From Schistocerca nitens (taxonomy: Eukaryota; Arthropoda; Insecta; Orthoptera; Acrididae), in assembly GCF_023898315.1 (NCBI RefSeq), contig NC_064616.1, positions 701,807,389 to 701,871,388 of the forward strand: 64,000 bases of DNA, given 5' to 3'. The position numbers and the translations under genes are program-made. A model generated the notes under the pieces. The model had not been told where the DNA came from and did no database searches. It was given only the letters and a program-made list of their open reading frames with translations. This document shows positions 1 to 10,130 of the stretch, piece after piece; the first letter of the stretch is position 1; the number at the start of each line of letters is the position of its first letter.

Positions 1-65
1 TGATGAACACTCCTGGATCACCGGTGTCCGACACTGCAGGTATTGCCAACTGATTAGTTAGTGAA

Positions 66-329
66 ATGGACTCGAGTGAGGAGGAACTCTTGCTAGTACT
101 TCTAGGCAAGAGGAGAAGGAGAATGAAGACAAAACGATCATTACACTTACATCCACTGCTACGAGGTCGGCTGGAGAAAATATTGTTTTATACTCTTTGT
201 GTCGACTTGAGACAAGATGAGAAGAAGTTTTTTCAGTATTTTCGAACGTCGAAAACCTCATATGGTGAACTGCTAGGACAAATGAAAGAAGAAATCACAG
301 GAAAGGACAATAATAATATTTTAATTGTA
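66..329 (+). pseudogene. Harbinger nuclease (HARBI1-like), N-terminal fragment
   Basis: The reading frame opens with an acidic start (MDSSEEELLLVLLGKRRRR), then a basic block and the segment FFQYFRTSKTSYGELLGQM. This is the usual order at the N-terminus of HARBI1-like DDE nucleases: acidic head, RRRK stretch, then an FFxYFRM(S) helix. About 88 residues of a roughly 350-400 residue family protein remain. The frame is cut at 329/330 by the MITE, and no downstream DDE part is present. It belongs to the same element as the MADF exon at 1082-1265. Confidence 0.65.
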
Positions 330-840
330 TTTTTCGGACCATAAGACGGAGCGCCTTAAGACGACGATAAGACGCACACTTAATTTTGTTATGAAAATTT
401 TGAAGTATAAGTATACTTTTTTTAGATTTCTTCATCATTCGCCTATAGTTGTGATTTCATGCTTTCCACGCTCATCCATTTTGTGCCTTCTTATCGCATT
501 AAGAACGCCTAAAGATACACGTAATACTGGTAAATGCAGAAGAAAAGGGGTGAGGGATGCAAACGTGCTTGAAGGTTACTATCCTCCTAGCCTTTTCAGG
601 CATAGCAACTAAATTTCCCGAGCGGTTCTAGGCGCTACAATCTGGAACCGCGCGACCGCTACGGTCGCAGGTTCGAATCCTGCCTCGGGCATGGGTGTGT
701 GTGTTGTCCTTAGGTTAGATAGGTTTAAGTAGTTCTAAGTTCTAGGGGACTGATGACCTCAGAAGTTAAGTCCCATAGTGCTCAGAGCCATTTGAACCAT
801 TTTTGAACTAAATTTCACTACTCTTTTATGGTCCGAAAAA
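330..840. mobile_element. TA-flanked MITE inside the Harbinger remnant
   Basis: The ends are inverted copies of TTTTTCGGACCATAA, and the element is flanked by TA on both sides (328-329 and 841-842), the Tc1/mariner-type target duplication. It has no coding capacity and interrupts the Harbinger nuclease frame. A SINE (618-805) sits inside it, and a second SINE has inserted at its right end (the duplication 833-845 spans the MITE terminus), so it is younger than Harbinger and older than both SINEs. Confidence 0.65.
618..805 (+). mobile_element. tRNA-headed SINE, common family (head type A)
   Basis: The tRNA-like head has an A box (CCGAGCGGTTCTAGGCG) and B box (GGTTCGAATCC), followed by the family body (GTCCTTAGGTTAG, TAGGGGACTGATGACC, CAGAGCCATTTGAACC). 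The long variable-arm layout suggests a class II tRNA (Leu/Ser) ancestor. A perfect 11-bp target duplication, AACTAAATTTC, lies at 607-617 and 806-816. The first bases of the head are missing. Presumably transcribed by Pol III and mobilised by a LINE. Confidence 0.93.
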
Positions 841-845
841 TAAGG

Positions 846-1037
846 TTCAAAATGGCTCTGAGCACTATGGCACTTAACTTCTGAGGTCATCAGTCCCCTA
901 GACTTAGAACTACTTAAACCTAACTAACCTAAGGACATCACACATATCCATGCCCGAGACAGGATTCGAACCTGCGACCGTAGCGGTCGCGCGGTTCCAG
1001 ACTGAAGCGCCTAGAACCGCTCGGCCACACAGGCCGG
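846..1037 (-). mobile_element. tRNA-headed SINE, common family (head type A)
   Basis: This is the same family as 618-805, in reverse orientation and nearly full length. It starts (reverse) at the GGTTCAAATGG tail and ends at the GGCCGGCC 5' terminus. A 13-bp duplication, CCGAAAAATAAGG, lies at 833-845 and 1038-1050; the two outermost bases are ambiguous with the SINE end. Confidence 0.93.
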
Positions 1038-1081
1038 CCGAAAAATAAGGTATTAAAATTGAAAAACAATGTACAACTTAC

Positions 1082-1265
1082 CAATTTTGTTTTAATCCTC
1101 CATGCTCTTCTCATTGAAATCAGGCACAAACTTCGTTATAATTTCTTGCCAAGCATTCGTTTTCACCACTTTGTTGCTATAGTCATCGCTTTTGACATCC
1201 CATATAGCAGGACGACTTTCTACTTCACTTATAAAGTCTTCCGTGTTAATCAAATCTAAACTCAT
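1082..1265 (-). pseudogene. MADF-domain exon of the Harbinger element
   Basis: Read on the minus strand from an ATG at 1265, the peptide contains LINTEDFISEVESRPAIWD and later NAWQEIITKFVPDF. That is the first half of a MADF DNA-binding domain, the second protein of Harbinger elements. An in-frame TAA at 1092-1094 interrupts MED-*-NKIG, and the exon then runs into a good splice donor (G|GTAAGT, about 1076-1082). It is a first exon with one nonsense codon; the later exons are absent. It could be mistaken for a host MADF-BESS gene, but the adjacent nuclease fragment argues for the transposon. Confidence 0.7.
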
Positions 1266-1782
1266 GGCTACAATGTTTACAGTATAATTTACAACGAATG
1301 TTTCGCGTCACTGTCTCAAAAATGACTGCCTTCTATTGGCAAACCTGCAGCGCTGTGTCTGTGATCTGTGTCTCAGTGCGAAAACTCCAATTCAAACTAA
1401 TGCAAGTGCGGCGGTGACTGCTGTGAGTGACCCTGTCCGTCACATGGGGCGAGGGTGAGTCACTGCTGCGTTACAGTGGCCCGGTGATGCGGTGTAGTCT
1501 CCCGGTGTGAATGCTTCAGTTCACACCAATGTATCTCTGTCGGTGACCGTCACCAGTGTCCCAGTGGGAAACGGGCCTAACCGTGCCAGTCCATCAAGCG
1601 CTTCACATTGCTGTGGTTACATATCTAACAAATAAGCAAGGTATACAATAACAAAGAAAGTATATAATCCATTAGTTCAAAAGTATTTTTAATTAGCTTT
1701 TGTGATACGGTGTTCATTAACTATTGTTAGCCTAGGCATTCAGACACTGCTCGTTAGTATCTAGATTCAACTTAAATCTGCC

Positions 1783-1933
1783 GGCCGGAGTGGCCGAGGG
1801 GTTCTAGGCGCTACAGTCTGCTACGGTCGCAGGTTCGAATCCTGCCCCGGGCATGGATGTGTGTGATGTTCTTCGGTTAGTTAAGTTTAAGTAGTTCTAA
1901 GTTTGCTCAGAGCCATTTGAACCATTTCTATTC
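1783..1933 (+). mobile_element. tRNA-headed SINE with internal deletions
   Basis: Head and tail are present, but part of the anticodon region and the GGGGACTGATGACC block are deleted. The remaining copy is about 150 bp instead of about 190. A perfect 17-bp duplication, TTCAACTTAAATCTGCC, lies at 1766-1782 and 1934-1950, so the deletions happened after or during a normal retroposition. Confidence 0.92.
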
Positions 1934-1984
1934 TTCAACTTAAATCTGCCAAACCGCAAAGAACACTAGGCTGATGTGAGACAA

Positions 1985-2945
1985 GTTGTTTTGTATGCTT
2001 TCAGCAAGAAGAAGTTGCAGTCTGGCGTTGCTGGAGACTATGGCATACCACAACAACCAATAAGTGAGTGGAGTTTCCGGCAAAAACAGGAAGGAACAAT
2101 AGCCAATAACCCAAGGTCAGGTCGTCCTTGAAACAGAACAATAAGGGAGGACAGCATGTTTTGTAAGCAGTCGGCTGCTGATCCAAGAAAATCGGCTCTG
2201 ACAAATTAGGGATGATCTGGAGCAGCATCATGCACTGAACCTACGTTTCTCTACTGTAAAACGCTGCCTATTAGCAAGTGAATTAAATAGTTGGCAACCA
2301 TCATGAAAACCACTCATAAAGTTAAAAAAAAGTAGGTAGACCATGACAGAGTTTGCAAAGAAACATCCGAATTGGAACGCTACATATTGATCGAAGGTTT
2401 TATGGAGTGATTAAAGTAAAATTAATGTGTTTTCTTCTGAGAAGACCAAAGAGAAAACGAAGAAAACGAAGAATACCGGGTACGGACCATTAAGCACGTT
2501 CGTGGTGTGGGGATATTATTCTAGACTGTGGTCTGGTTATCTGGTCCAAACAGAAGGCAAAGTAAATCGTTTCCTGCACAGTAACATTTCAGAAAAGAGT
2601 ATGGTTCCACACAGGAGAAAGAATATGCCAGATAATTTGATACTTTGCCAGGACAACGATTCAAACTCATCTTCGACCATTAAAAAATTATCTTCGGTTA
2701 AAAAAGTCAAAAATTTGCAATGTCCAAGCCAGGACCCTGATCGAAATCCAATTAAATACCTCTGGGGTGCACTGGATCGACGTGTTCGTCGTAGAAGCTA
2801 CTCAAACAAGGATCAATTTGCTGCTGCCTTATTGGACGAAAGGTCAAAACTCTGACTTGACCTATTACAAAAGCTTGTGGATTATGTGCCAAATAGATGT
2901 GCAGCTGAGATCAAAGTCCATGAGTATGCAACGACAAACTGATTT
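1985..2945 (+). pseudogene. Tc1-like transposase pseudogene
   Basis: Scattered frames follow the order of a Tc1 transposase. A helix-turn-helix/linker trace (PRSGRP near 2115-2130) is followed by a conserved TVKRCLLASELN-like stretch near 2258. The catalytic part has VWGYYSRLWSG (about 2500), then CQDNDSNSSS, where FQQDNDPKH is expected, then DPDRNPIKYLWGALDRRVRR (2731-2790). The C-terminus (KLVDYVPNRCAAEIK, about 2870-2915) is in another frame. Several stops and frameshifts make it long dead. The third acidic motif appears as N-P-I-K instead of N-P-I-E. Terminal repeats were not resolved. Confidence 0.8.
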
Positions 2946-3086
2946 GTTCTTCAGATTCCAAAATAGTTTTGTTTTAATCTTACATACTCAGACCCACAAA
3001 TTACTTTTGAGCCAGAAGAATTGTTTCCGTTTTGATGTAAGATAGCTTTGTTTCCACTAACTGAAGTTTTGAACTAAATGGATTTT

Positions 3087-3275
3087 GCCGGCCGCGGTGG
3101 TCTAGCGGTTCTGGCGCTGCAGTCCGGAACCGCGGGACTGCTACGGTCGCAGGTTCGAATCCTGCCTCGGGCATGGGTGTGTGTGATGTCCTTAGGTTAG
3201 TTAGGTTTAAGTAGTTCTAAGTTCTAGGGGACTTATGACCTAAGATGTTGAGTCCCATAGTGATCAGAGCCATTT
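3087..3275 (+). mobile_element. tRNA-headed SINE, common family (head type C)
   Basis: A full-length copy starting GCCGGCCGCGGTGGTCTAGC, a head variant shared with the SINE at 27596. A perfect 16-bp duplication, GAACTAAATGGATTTT, lies at 3071-3086 and 3276-3291. The tail is shortened and lacks the usual poly-T run. Confidence 0.94.
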
Positions 3276-3291
3276 GAACTAAATGGATTTT

Positions 3292-3692
3292 AATTACATG
3301 CTTTTCAGTTATGCACTGACAGCTTTTCTGTTACACGCTTATATTTATGTAATTATAGTTAATGCTTTCTATAAAATACTTATGAGCGCTACGGTATATG
3401 AACCTTGCAGTGTTAAGCAGCTGGATACGTACATATAGGGTGGACAGAAACAGTCTGAAAAGCTATTAAGAGTGTTTCAGGGTAGTTTGTGCTGATAAGT
3501 AATTGTTAAGGAAAAACTTCTATACGTTGCGCCGTTTGCGAGTTAATTAGCATTTAAGTTAGCCAATGAGGCCATTGGGCTCGCAAATTCTAGCGGCCTG
3601 CCAGAGAAGCTGTCACAAAACATGTGCTTCGTTTAGTTTCCTGAAACCGATAAGTGTGTGATTAAAAAATTGGACATGGGACGGTGGTAAGG
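3292..3692. other. Unassigned stretch
   Basis: AT-rich sequence without a convincing frame, RNA gene or repeat that I can name. Confidence 0.5.
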
Positions 3693-4727
3693 TATGACGT
3701 GTGCCCTTTTCCAATCCCTTGGAACGCTACGCTCTTCTAGAGACCTACGGTACACCGCTGCAAGAAGGGGGGCAAGTTCCTTCAATGGAGAGAAGTATTC
3801 CGAAGTAAGAGTGATTTCAAGTGTGCCGCAGGGGAGTGTCATAGGACCGTTGCTATTCACAATATACATAAATGACCTTGTGGATGACATCGAAAGTTCA
3901 CTGAGGCTTTTTGCAGATGATGCTGTGGTGTATCGAGAGGTTGTAACAATGGAAACTTGTATTGAAATGCAGGAGGATCTGCAGCGAATTGACGCATGGT
4001 GCAGGGAATGGCAATTGAATCTCAATGTAGACAAGTGTAATGTGCTGCGAATACATAGAAAGATAGATCCCTTATCATTTAGCTACGAAATAGCGGGTCA
4101 GCAACTGGAAGCAGTTAATTCCATAAATTATCTGGGAGTACGCATTAGGAGTGATTTAAAATGGAATGATCATATAAAGTTGATCGTTGTAAAGCAGATG
4201 CCAGACTGAGAATCATTGGAAGAATCCTAAGGACATGCAATCCGAAAACAAAGGAAGTAGGTTACAGTACGCTTGTTCGCCCACTGCTTGAATACTGCTC
4301 TGCAGTGTGGGATCCGTACCAGATACGGTTGATAGAAGAGATAGAGAAGACCCAACGGAGAGCAGCGCGCTTCGTTATAGGATCATTTAGTAATCGCGAA
4401 AGCGTTACGGAGATGATAGATAAACTCCAGTGGAAGACTCTGCAGGAGAGACGCTCAGTAGCTCGGTACGGGCTTTTGTTGAAGTTTCGAGAACATACCT
4501 TCACCGAAGAGTCAAGCAGTATATTGCTTCCTCCTACGTATATCTCGCGAAGAGACCATGAGGATAAAATCAGAGAGATTAGAGCCCACACAGAAGCATA
4601 CCGACAATCCTTGTTTCCACGAAAAATACGAGACTGGAATAGAAGGGAGAACCGATAGAGGTACTCAAGGTACCCTTCGCCACACACCGTCAGGTGGCTT
4701 GCGGAGTATGGATGTAGATGTAGATGA
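3693..4727 (+). mobile_element. LINE (CR1/Jockey-type reverse transcriptase), 5'-inverted copy
   Basis: Plus-strand frames give the 3' half of a non-LTR reverse transcriptase: PQGSVIGPLLFTIYINDLVD, the catalytic FADD (nt 3909-3920), CNVLRIHRK, YLGV, then after a frame change WDPYQIRLIEE, RRAARF and the C-terminal HEDKIREIRAHTEAYRQSL...RDWNRREN ending at 4658. The 3' UTR carries GGTGGCTTGCGGAGTATGGA and a (GATGTA)n tail (4707-4727). The first 90 bp (3693-3782) are the same LINE in reverse: on the minus strand they encode AVYRRSLEERSVPRDWKRAH, a segment that lies upstream of the retained part in the full copy at 38.6-39.9 kb. This is a 5' inversion with about 370 bp lost at the junction. Confidence 0.88.
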
Positions 4728-4973
4728 ACCCCGAGCCAAATGCTAACCGGTCTTGTGCGCTATCATCTACGCTATGAGAACAAGTGCACCAACTGTATCC
4801 GGCAGGCTGCTTTAATTTGTGCGCGCATCGGGCTGATTGGCTAACTTCAATGTCAATTAACTCGGAAACGGCGGAACGCATCGAATTTTTTTTCTTAACA
4901 GTTATTTCTCAGTACACCCTACTCTACAGCACCCTTACAAGCCCTTCAGACTGCTTCTGACCACCCTTCATAC

Positions 4974-5768
4974 ACAGCGTGTTCCACAATTCCTACTACA
5001 GTTTTATAGCGTTTGTAGAGGGGGATTAAGTATGTAAGATTCTGATAAATAACTCGTGTCCAAAAAATTATTTTTTAAATGTAAAATAAGTTTGAACGTT
5101 GGATCAGTTTCAAATCTTCCGCTTCACAGCACGCACACAGCGAAGTCAATGAGCTGGCTCTGAGCACTATGGGACTCAACTGCTGAGGTCATTAGTCCCC
5201 TAGAACTTAGAACTAGTTAAACGTAACTAACCTAAGGACATCACAAACATCCATGCCCGAGGCAGGATTCGAACCTGCAACCGTAGCGGTCTTGCGGCTC
5301 CAGACTGGAGCGCCTTTAACCGCACGGCCACTTCGGCCGGCCGAAGTCAATGAGCTCTCACCTCTGTGCTGTAAAAGAGCTGCTCCACATAGTGACTCTC
5401 CTGTTCGTTGCAGAAGGTGTATCTGCAACGCATGCTTCAATATAAACGGTCCACAAATCCTAGTGCGTGTCCATAGAGAAACACAGTCAAACCTCCTTGT
5501 ACGGAACGCACCAGTTTTTCTGTTGTGATCAGACGGAAATGATATGAACTGAAGCGAACCGAAAAACGTTCTTGATATATGCCTTGCGCAGCTCTACCAT
5601 GACGTACCGTACCCTGAGGTGGTCGACATGAAGGTGAAACGATTTTGAAATCTATTTTATATCTAAAGGGTACATTTCCGGACGTGGGTTCCTTATCAAA
5701 GTTTTATCTACTAAGTACCCTCTACAGCTCCTAGAAGCCTGTAATGGGAATTGTGGAACACGCTGTAT
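4974..5768. mobile_element. Long-terminal-inverted-repeat DNA element (non-coding)
   Basis: About 95-bp imperfect inverted repeats at 4974-5070 and 5673-5768, with the identical core CAGCGTGTTCCACAATTC at the outer edge and a shared TGTAGAGGG block further in. The interior has no transposase frame and carries a SINE (5156-5341). The target duplication could not be fixed with certainty. Superfamily not assigned. Confidence 0.7.
5156..5341 (-). mobile_element. tRNA-headed SINE, common family (head type B)
   Basis: Reverse-oriented full copy with the type B head (GGCCGTGCGGTTAAAGGCGC on the sense strand), shared with 24669 and 30322. A perfect 15-bp duplication, CGAAGTCAATGAGCT, lies at 5141-5155 and 5342-5356. 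It is inserted inside the long-TIR element. Confidence 0.94.
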
Positions 5769-7095
5769 GTGTGTACAACTCACCATTAGGTCACTACATA
5801 CGTAAGATTTCGAAAAAGAACTGTAAACAGTTGTAGATAAGTGTCAAATTTAACATAGCGCGATAGTTATCGTTTTTTTACCATCCAGAAGCAAATGTTG
5901 CGGAAAAAGCATTGGACCAAAGTGTCAGCCATTCTAGAGGTATGTTATTCATGTTGATGTATTGTACTAATTAGCAATGCAAATGAAGAAGTTTGCACCC
6001 TGTCTCCTCCAGTCCCCCCCCCCCCTCCCCCTCTACCTCTCTCTCTCGCTTGCACGAATGTTTCTTGATAAAATGGAAAATCAAGAAATAAAAACATACT
6101 CATATTTTTCTGTCGACTGCGTCATTGTTAAAGAGCCTTGAAACTAGTAGTACAATTCTTTGGAGATGTATGTGATAGACAGTTACGGACATGAATTTCG
6201 GAAGTTGAACCAAATTACCTCTTTTCATGCTGTAAATAAACGCAACGAATGATTACCTAATATCCGTTGAGACCGATACCTTATTTATATTGCACAATGC
6301 AGATAGCTTCATCCTGTGTCAATGTACTGTAGTAAATGGTGGTTCATGGCATTTAAGGTACAAATGTTTTTATTGTTGTAAATGTGACACAATAAAATTT
6401 AAATGCGAAAAGTGGACTTTTGAGGAAAGTAGCACAAGTGCTGTTGCGGGTCAGAAAACATACCAAGATTATTACTGTGCTATTCGAAATTGAAGCATTT
6501 CCAGTTACACAAACTCGTGCATAAGACTCAGAGGTCTCCCTTCGTAAACGAAACGTAAGAGGTATTTGAAGTGGCTGTGTCACATACACAACATAGACGG
6601 TGAAGAAAATGTTATAATATGTGTCTGGAAGATTCTCAAATGAACAAAACAGGTTAACTTCAGAAATCTTTATATTTTATAAAGCAGCTACTCACAATAA
6701 GATTCATGCAACAGAAATCTACTATGAATTACACAAGATAAAATATTCATCTTAGGTTTAAAATTAACATTTCGTATAACTGATCAGCCGACAGAGTTGA
6801 AAAGCTGGTCTTTAGTTAGTGATAATGGTGAGCAGAGCTATTGTACACGAATAGCACTGTTACCAAAGCCATAAAATATAGGAATTAAATGGAAACTTAG
6901 CTTGTGACGCTAGTGGTTAACACTGAAGAGAAAAGTAAGATTTTCAACTAGAGTCATGTTTAACATAGCGTGTTACTCTTAGGAAGCAGTCGAAAGTACA
7001 ACTATTGCGCCCAAGCGTTAGTACATAAAGCATTCGCTCTCCAGCTTAGTAAAAGCGTACGTGTAACGAATGTGGAACCAAATGCAGACGCTTAC
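5769..7095. other. Unassigned stretch with a C/CT-rich tract
   Basis: A pyrimidine tract at about 6014-6050 (C run followed by CT repeats) is the only structure I see. A 67-residue cysteine-containing frame at 6290-6493 has no recognisable domain. Confidence 0.5.
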
Positions 7096-7166
7096 CTGCG
7101 TATCTCCTGGATCATCTCGAAGAACTGGGCTTTGCTCTTTCGGCGTCGGCGTTGCTCGTGTTCCTT
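7096..7166 (-). CDS. Candidate internal exon of an unidentified host gene (71 nt)
   Basis: On the minus strand a pyrimidine-rich acceptor (TTGCCTTGTTTCAG) immediately precedes 7166, and a strong donor (CGCAG|GTAAGCG) follows 7096. The 71 nt between them translate without a stop to KEHEQRRRRKSKAQFFEMIQ plus EIR and two extra bases. The peptide is basic, then amphipathic, with no transposon match I recognise. Surrounding DNA for about 2 kb lacks identifiable repeats, which fits a host intron. The function is unknown. It could be part of the same gene as the exon at 35994-36113, since both lie on the same strand, but nothing in the window proves that. Confidence 0.4.
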
Positions 7167-9542
7167 CTGAAACAAGGCAACGCTCTGATACCCGTCACCA
7201 GGTCTGCGGCTAAAGCGCTGCTGCACTACGACACAACCCACTACAGCTATTCTACGAGCAACGAAGCCGTACATGCCTAGGGTAGCGCCCTTCTTACTCA
7301 GGGCTGATTTCTCATGTCAAAAACAATATTGCAACATATACGTAGCAAATAAGCACACTGCAATCAATTTTACTTAGCCGATCTCGGAGGCAGATCAAAC
7401 TTCGGCCTTTGGCTTATTATTACGAGCAGTATTCTTTCAAGTGAGCTTTGAAGCTCGTTCATAAACGACAAAATGGGCATTTGGAATTTCGTTGTGGAAG
7501 TCATGCATAAAAGTAAACCTGTCCATTAGTAACACATTTTAAGTTGAGCATATCACTGGACACCTAAAACGTCATCTCATATTTTTATTAACATACAAAT
7601 TTTTAATTTTTAATGCAGTATGTAAGTTAATACCTGAACTTGTCCCTGGAATCAGTGCCCTTTGTTTTCATTTTTTGGTCAGAAAAGTGCCGTAAGAAAT
7701 GGAACAGTTCAAGCAAAAACCGTGTCACTCAGACTATCGCGTGAGAAACGTATGTTTTACTACTGCGAACCGTAGCGTGGTGTTCACGTAATCAACGCAT
7801 GACACACAGGTGTAGAAACCAGGCCAAAGAACACCAGCGTGGCAGTCCCGAAGGTCGCAGTCTGGAGAGATGGGAAGGTGGCGACGGTGGTAGAGGGGCG
7901 GAAGAAGGAATGGCGTGTCGTCGCCGTCGGGAGTGTGCATACGCAATTGACGAAATTTAACAAACGTAAAAGAAATCATTTTAAGGGTGCAAGAAAGACG
8001 TATCACTAGTGAATAGTAAGAATAGTACTGGATTCATTTCAGTGCCCGACTAAGTGTCTCAACGTGATTGAAAAAAGATGATGCAATTGGTACTAGCTCT
8101 ATTCATCAGCAGCAGTTGTTGTCGAGAATCTAAATTACTATCAGCAATTCACAACTCAAAATGAATACACTTGTGGGCTTCCGATTCAAGATAATCACCT
8201 GCCTGCCTACGAATATCTTCTCAAAGATTTGCAGTGGCGTAACCATGACGTCTCAACCAGGCTTTGTCACCATGATACAGGTAGAACCGAGTACATTATT
8301 GACAAGCTCCGGAAACCATCGCTTGGGGCATAGAGGACAGATGAAGACAGCCTTTCAGAATGAAGACAATAGGACTGAATATTCAAGAAGAGATATTACA
8401 GACTGTAATTTTAATATTACTGAGTCCGATTATAGAACAGTAAAGCCGTTTCGAAACAAAGCGGTTAACATTGCTTTAAACACTAAAAAGAGACAGTTTT
8501 ATACTTAAGACTTAACATTGAACAGTAGTGTAGTTAATTTAGACATGGATTTCGAGGCCGAAACAACATCAACAATTTCGTTTCAATAATATTAAATATG
8601 TCTTGTAACGTTCAACTTCTTTCTCCAGAAATACAGCCGCACTACAATGTATTAAAGGGGAACTATTTAGATCAAATTAACTGAAAACGATAGTCTCGTG
8701 AACTTTTTGCTGTATTTAAAATGTTTTTTCCTTTCTGTAGAAGAGATATGGTATGTCAGTCTGTTGTTATTTTATCACCAGACTGACAAAATTTAGATAC
8801 GATCCCGGGAAATTCTAAGATACTTTTTATTCGTCTGAAGTCCTACCGTACACTGTCACAATTATAGAGTCGTGCGCTGTCACAATTATGGAGTCCTATG
8901 GGACATATTTTTTGGCAAACCTGAGATCAGCAGTTTTGAACTTCGGCCACAGTATACAAGTAAATAAAATCAGGGATATAATTTATAAATGAATTAGCAC
9001 GTCTTCGTTTACAGCATTTAGCGCTGGTCATTCGTTACGGCCAAAATTTGTTATAGCTTCATACAAACAACGAAAGTGACGCGGCAGATATTGCTATCCG
9101 GAGAATCTAAACAACTGTAGTATCATTTGTTATTTGGAGTGTACACCTGGTACTTGCTGCTAAAAAACATCTTGTCTAATACGGAGAACATCAGGTTTCA
9201 AATGGTAAACGACAATGGTGAAGCGTCCACAGCTTTCAGAACGCCTTCTGTAACAAACACTGTCGTCAAGGGGACTTCTTACGACTCTTTTGTGCCGCAT
9301 TTATTGCCGTTATGAGTCAGTAATTCATGTTACCAGAAGGGGACCATCGTCAGAATGTAACTGGAAATAGCATCAGACCAGGTAAGGCTTGGATTTCTAC
9401 CTTGGCGCAAGCAAGCTTTTCCAGTGTCTACATCAAAACTTCGTTTAGTCAATGTGCACGCTTATGATCCACAAATCAATTTGTAACAGAGCACTACGAA
9501 CAATGAGCTCCACATAATTTGTGTTCTCCATATCATAGTGTT
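7167..9542. other. Unassigned stretch
   Basis: No named repeat. 7830-7930 is locally GC-rich. A 115-residue frame at 8161-8508 lacks any domain I know. A short imperfect duplication, CTGTCACAATTAT(A/G)GAGTC, occurs at about 8854 and 8879. Confidence 0.45.
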
Positions 9543-9848
9543 CGCCAGCATAACTGAGTGGTCAGTGTTGATGACTGCCAGGCGGAGGACCTGGGATCAG
9601 TAGCTGGTACTGCCAGGTATTTTTTTTTCCTTGCAGGGGGGACTGGAACGAAGAGCGCTTAGCCTCATGATGAAAACTGAGGAGTTACTTGAATGAGAAG
9701 TAGCGGCTGCGAGATCTGGAAAGCCTCTATGACCAGGAGAGCGGTGGGCTCACTCCATACTCCTCCATACCTCATCTGCACGACCGGATATGGTACAGGA
9801 TGACACGGAGGCCGGTTGGCATCGCGCAGTCCTCTGGGGATGATCACT
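9543..9848 (+). mobile_element. Second tRNA-derived SINE family, degenerate
   Basis: The head TAACTGAGTGGTCAGTG is an A-box-like segment. About 30 bp on, the decayed B box reads GGGATCAGTAGCTGG where GGGTTCGATTCCCGG is expected. The body contains AGCGGCTGCGAGATCTGGAA, GACCAGGAGAGCGGTG and GATGACACGGAGGCCGG, which I recall from an orthopteran SINE about 300 bp long. Clean target duplications were not found, so the edges are approximate and the copy is old. Confidence 0.65.
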
Positions 9849-10130
9849 AAGCTACATCCACCATATGATTATACTTTCCCGCTGATTGCGCCATGGGTAT
9901 TTTGCTCTGCATAACGAGCAAGCCGACGACGTTCACGCGCCATAAGGAGTACGGACGTCAAGTGCATTTCCGTATACATTGACAAAAAAAAATCAACACC
10001 AAGAAATACTGGTGCGAGATAAACGAAAGTTGATAGGTCTGTTTCTACATACGAAAGAAGACACATATTCAAATTTCGCGATAATCGCATCGTGTAACGC
10101 TAGTAACGCCACTACGAGGGAACAAATGAG

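Larger units (their letters stand above)
1..1580. mobile_element. PIF/Harbinger DNA transposon remnant, left end outside the window
   Basis: The two hallmark genes of a Harbinger element are both visible as fragments: a HARBI1-like nuclease start on the plus strand (66-329) and a MADF-domain exon on the minus strand (1082-1265), in convergent order. Once the later insertions (330-840 and 846-1037) are removed the two fragments almost touch, so the middle of the element was lost by internal deletion. The GC-rich stretch 1290-1580, with phased CACCGG/GGTGAC motifs, looks like the right terminal region, ending near a CCTAACC that could hold the 3-bp TAA-type target site. The left terminus is not in view. 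Family known: two-gene transposon cutting at TWA. Inferred: non-autonomous and old. Confidence 0.7.

Noticed and set aside
6290-6493. 67-codon frame with several cysteines
   Set aside because: No spacing typical of a zinc finger or secreted peptide, and the length is within chance for this AT-rich DNA.
7734-8006. 90-codon minus-strand frame over a GC-rich patch
   Set aside because: The GC-rich part looked exon-like, but no acceptor or donor fits and the frame has no known similarity.
8161-8508. 115-codon frame
   Set aside because: No domain, no codon bias and no splice context; likely chance.
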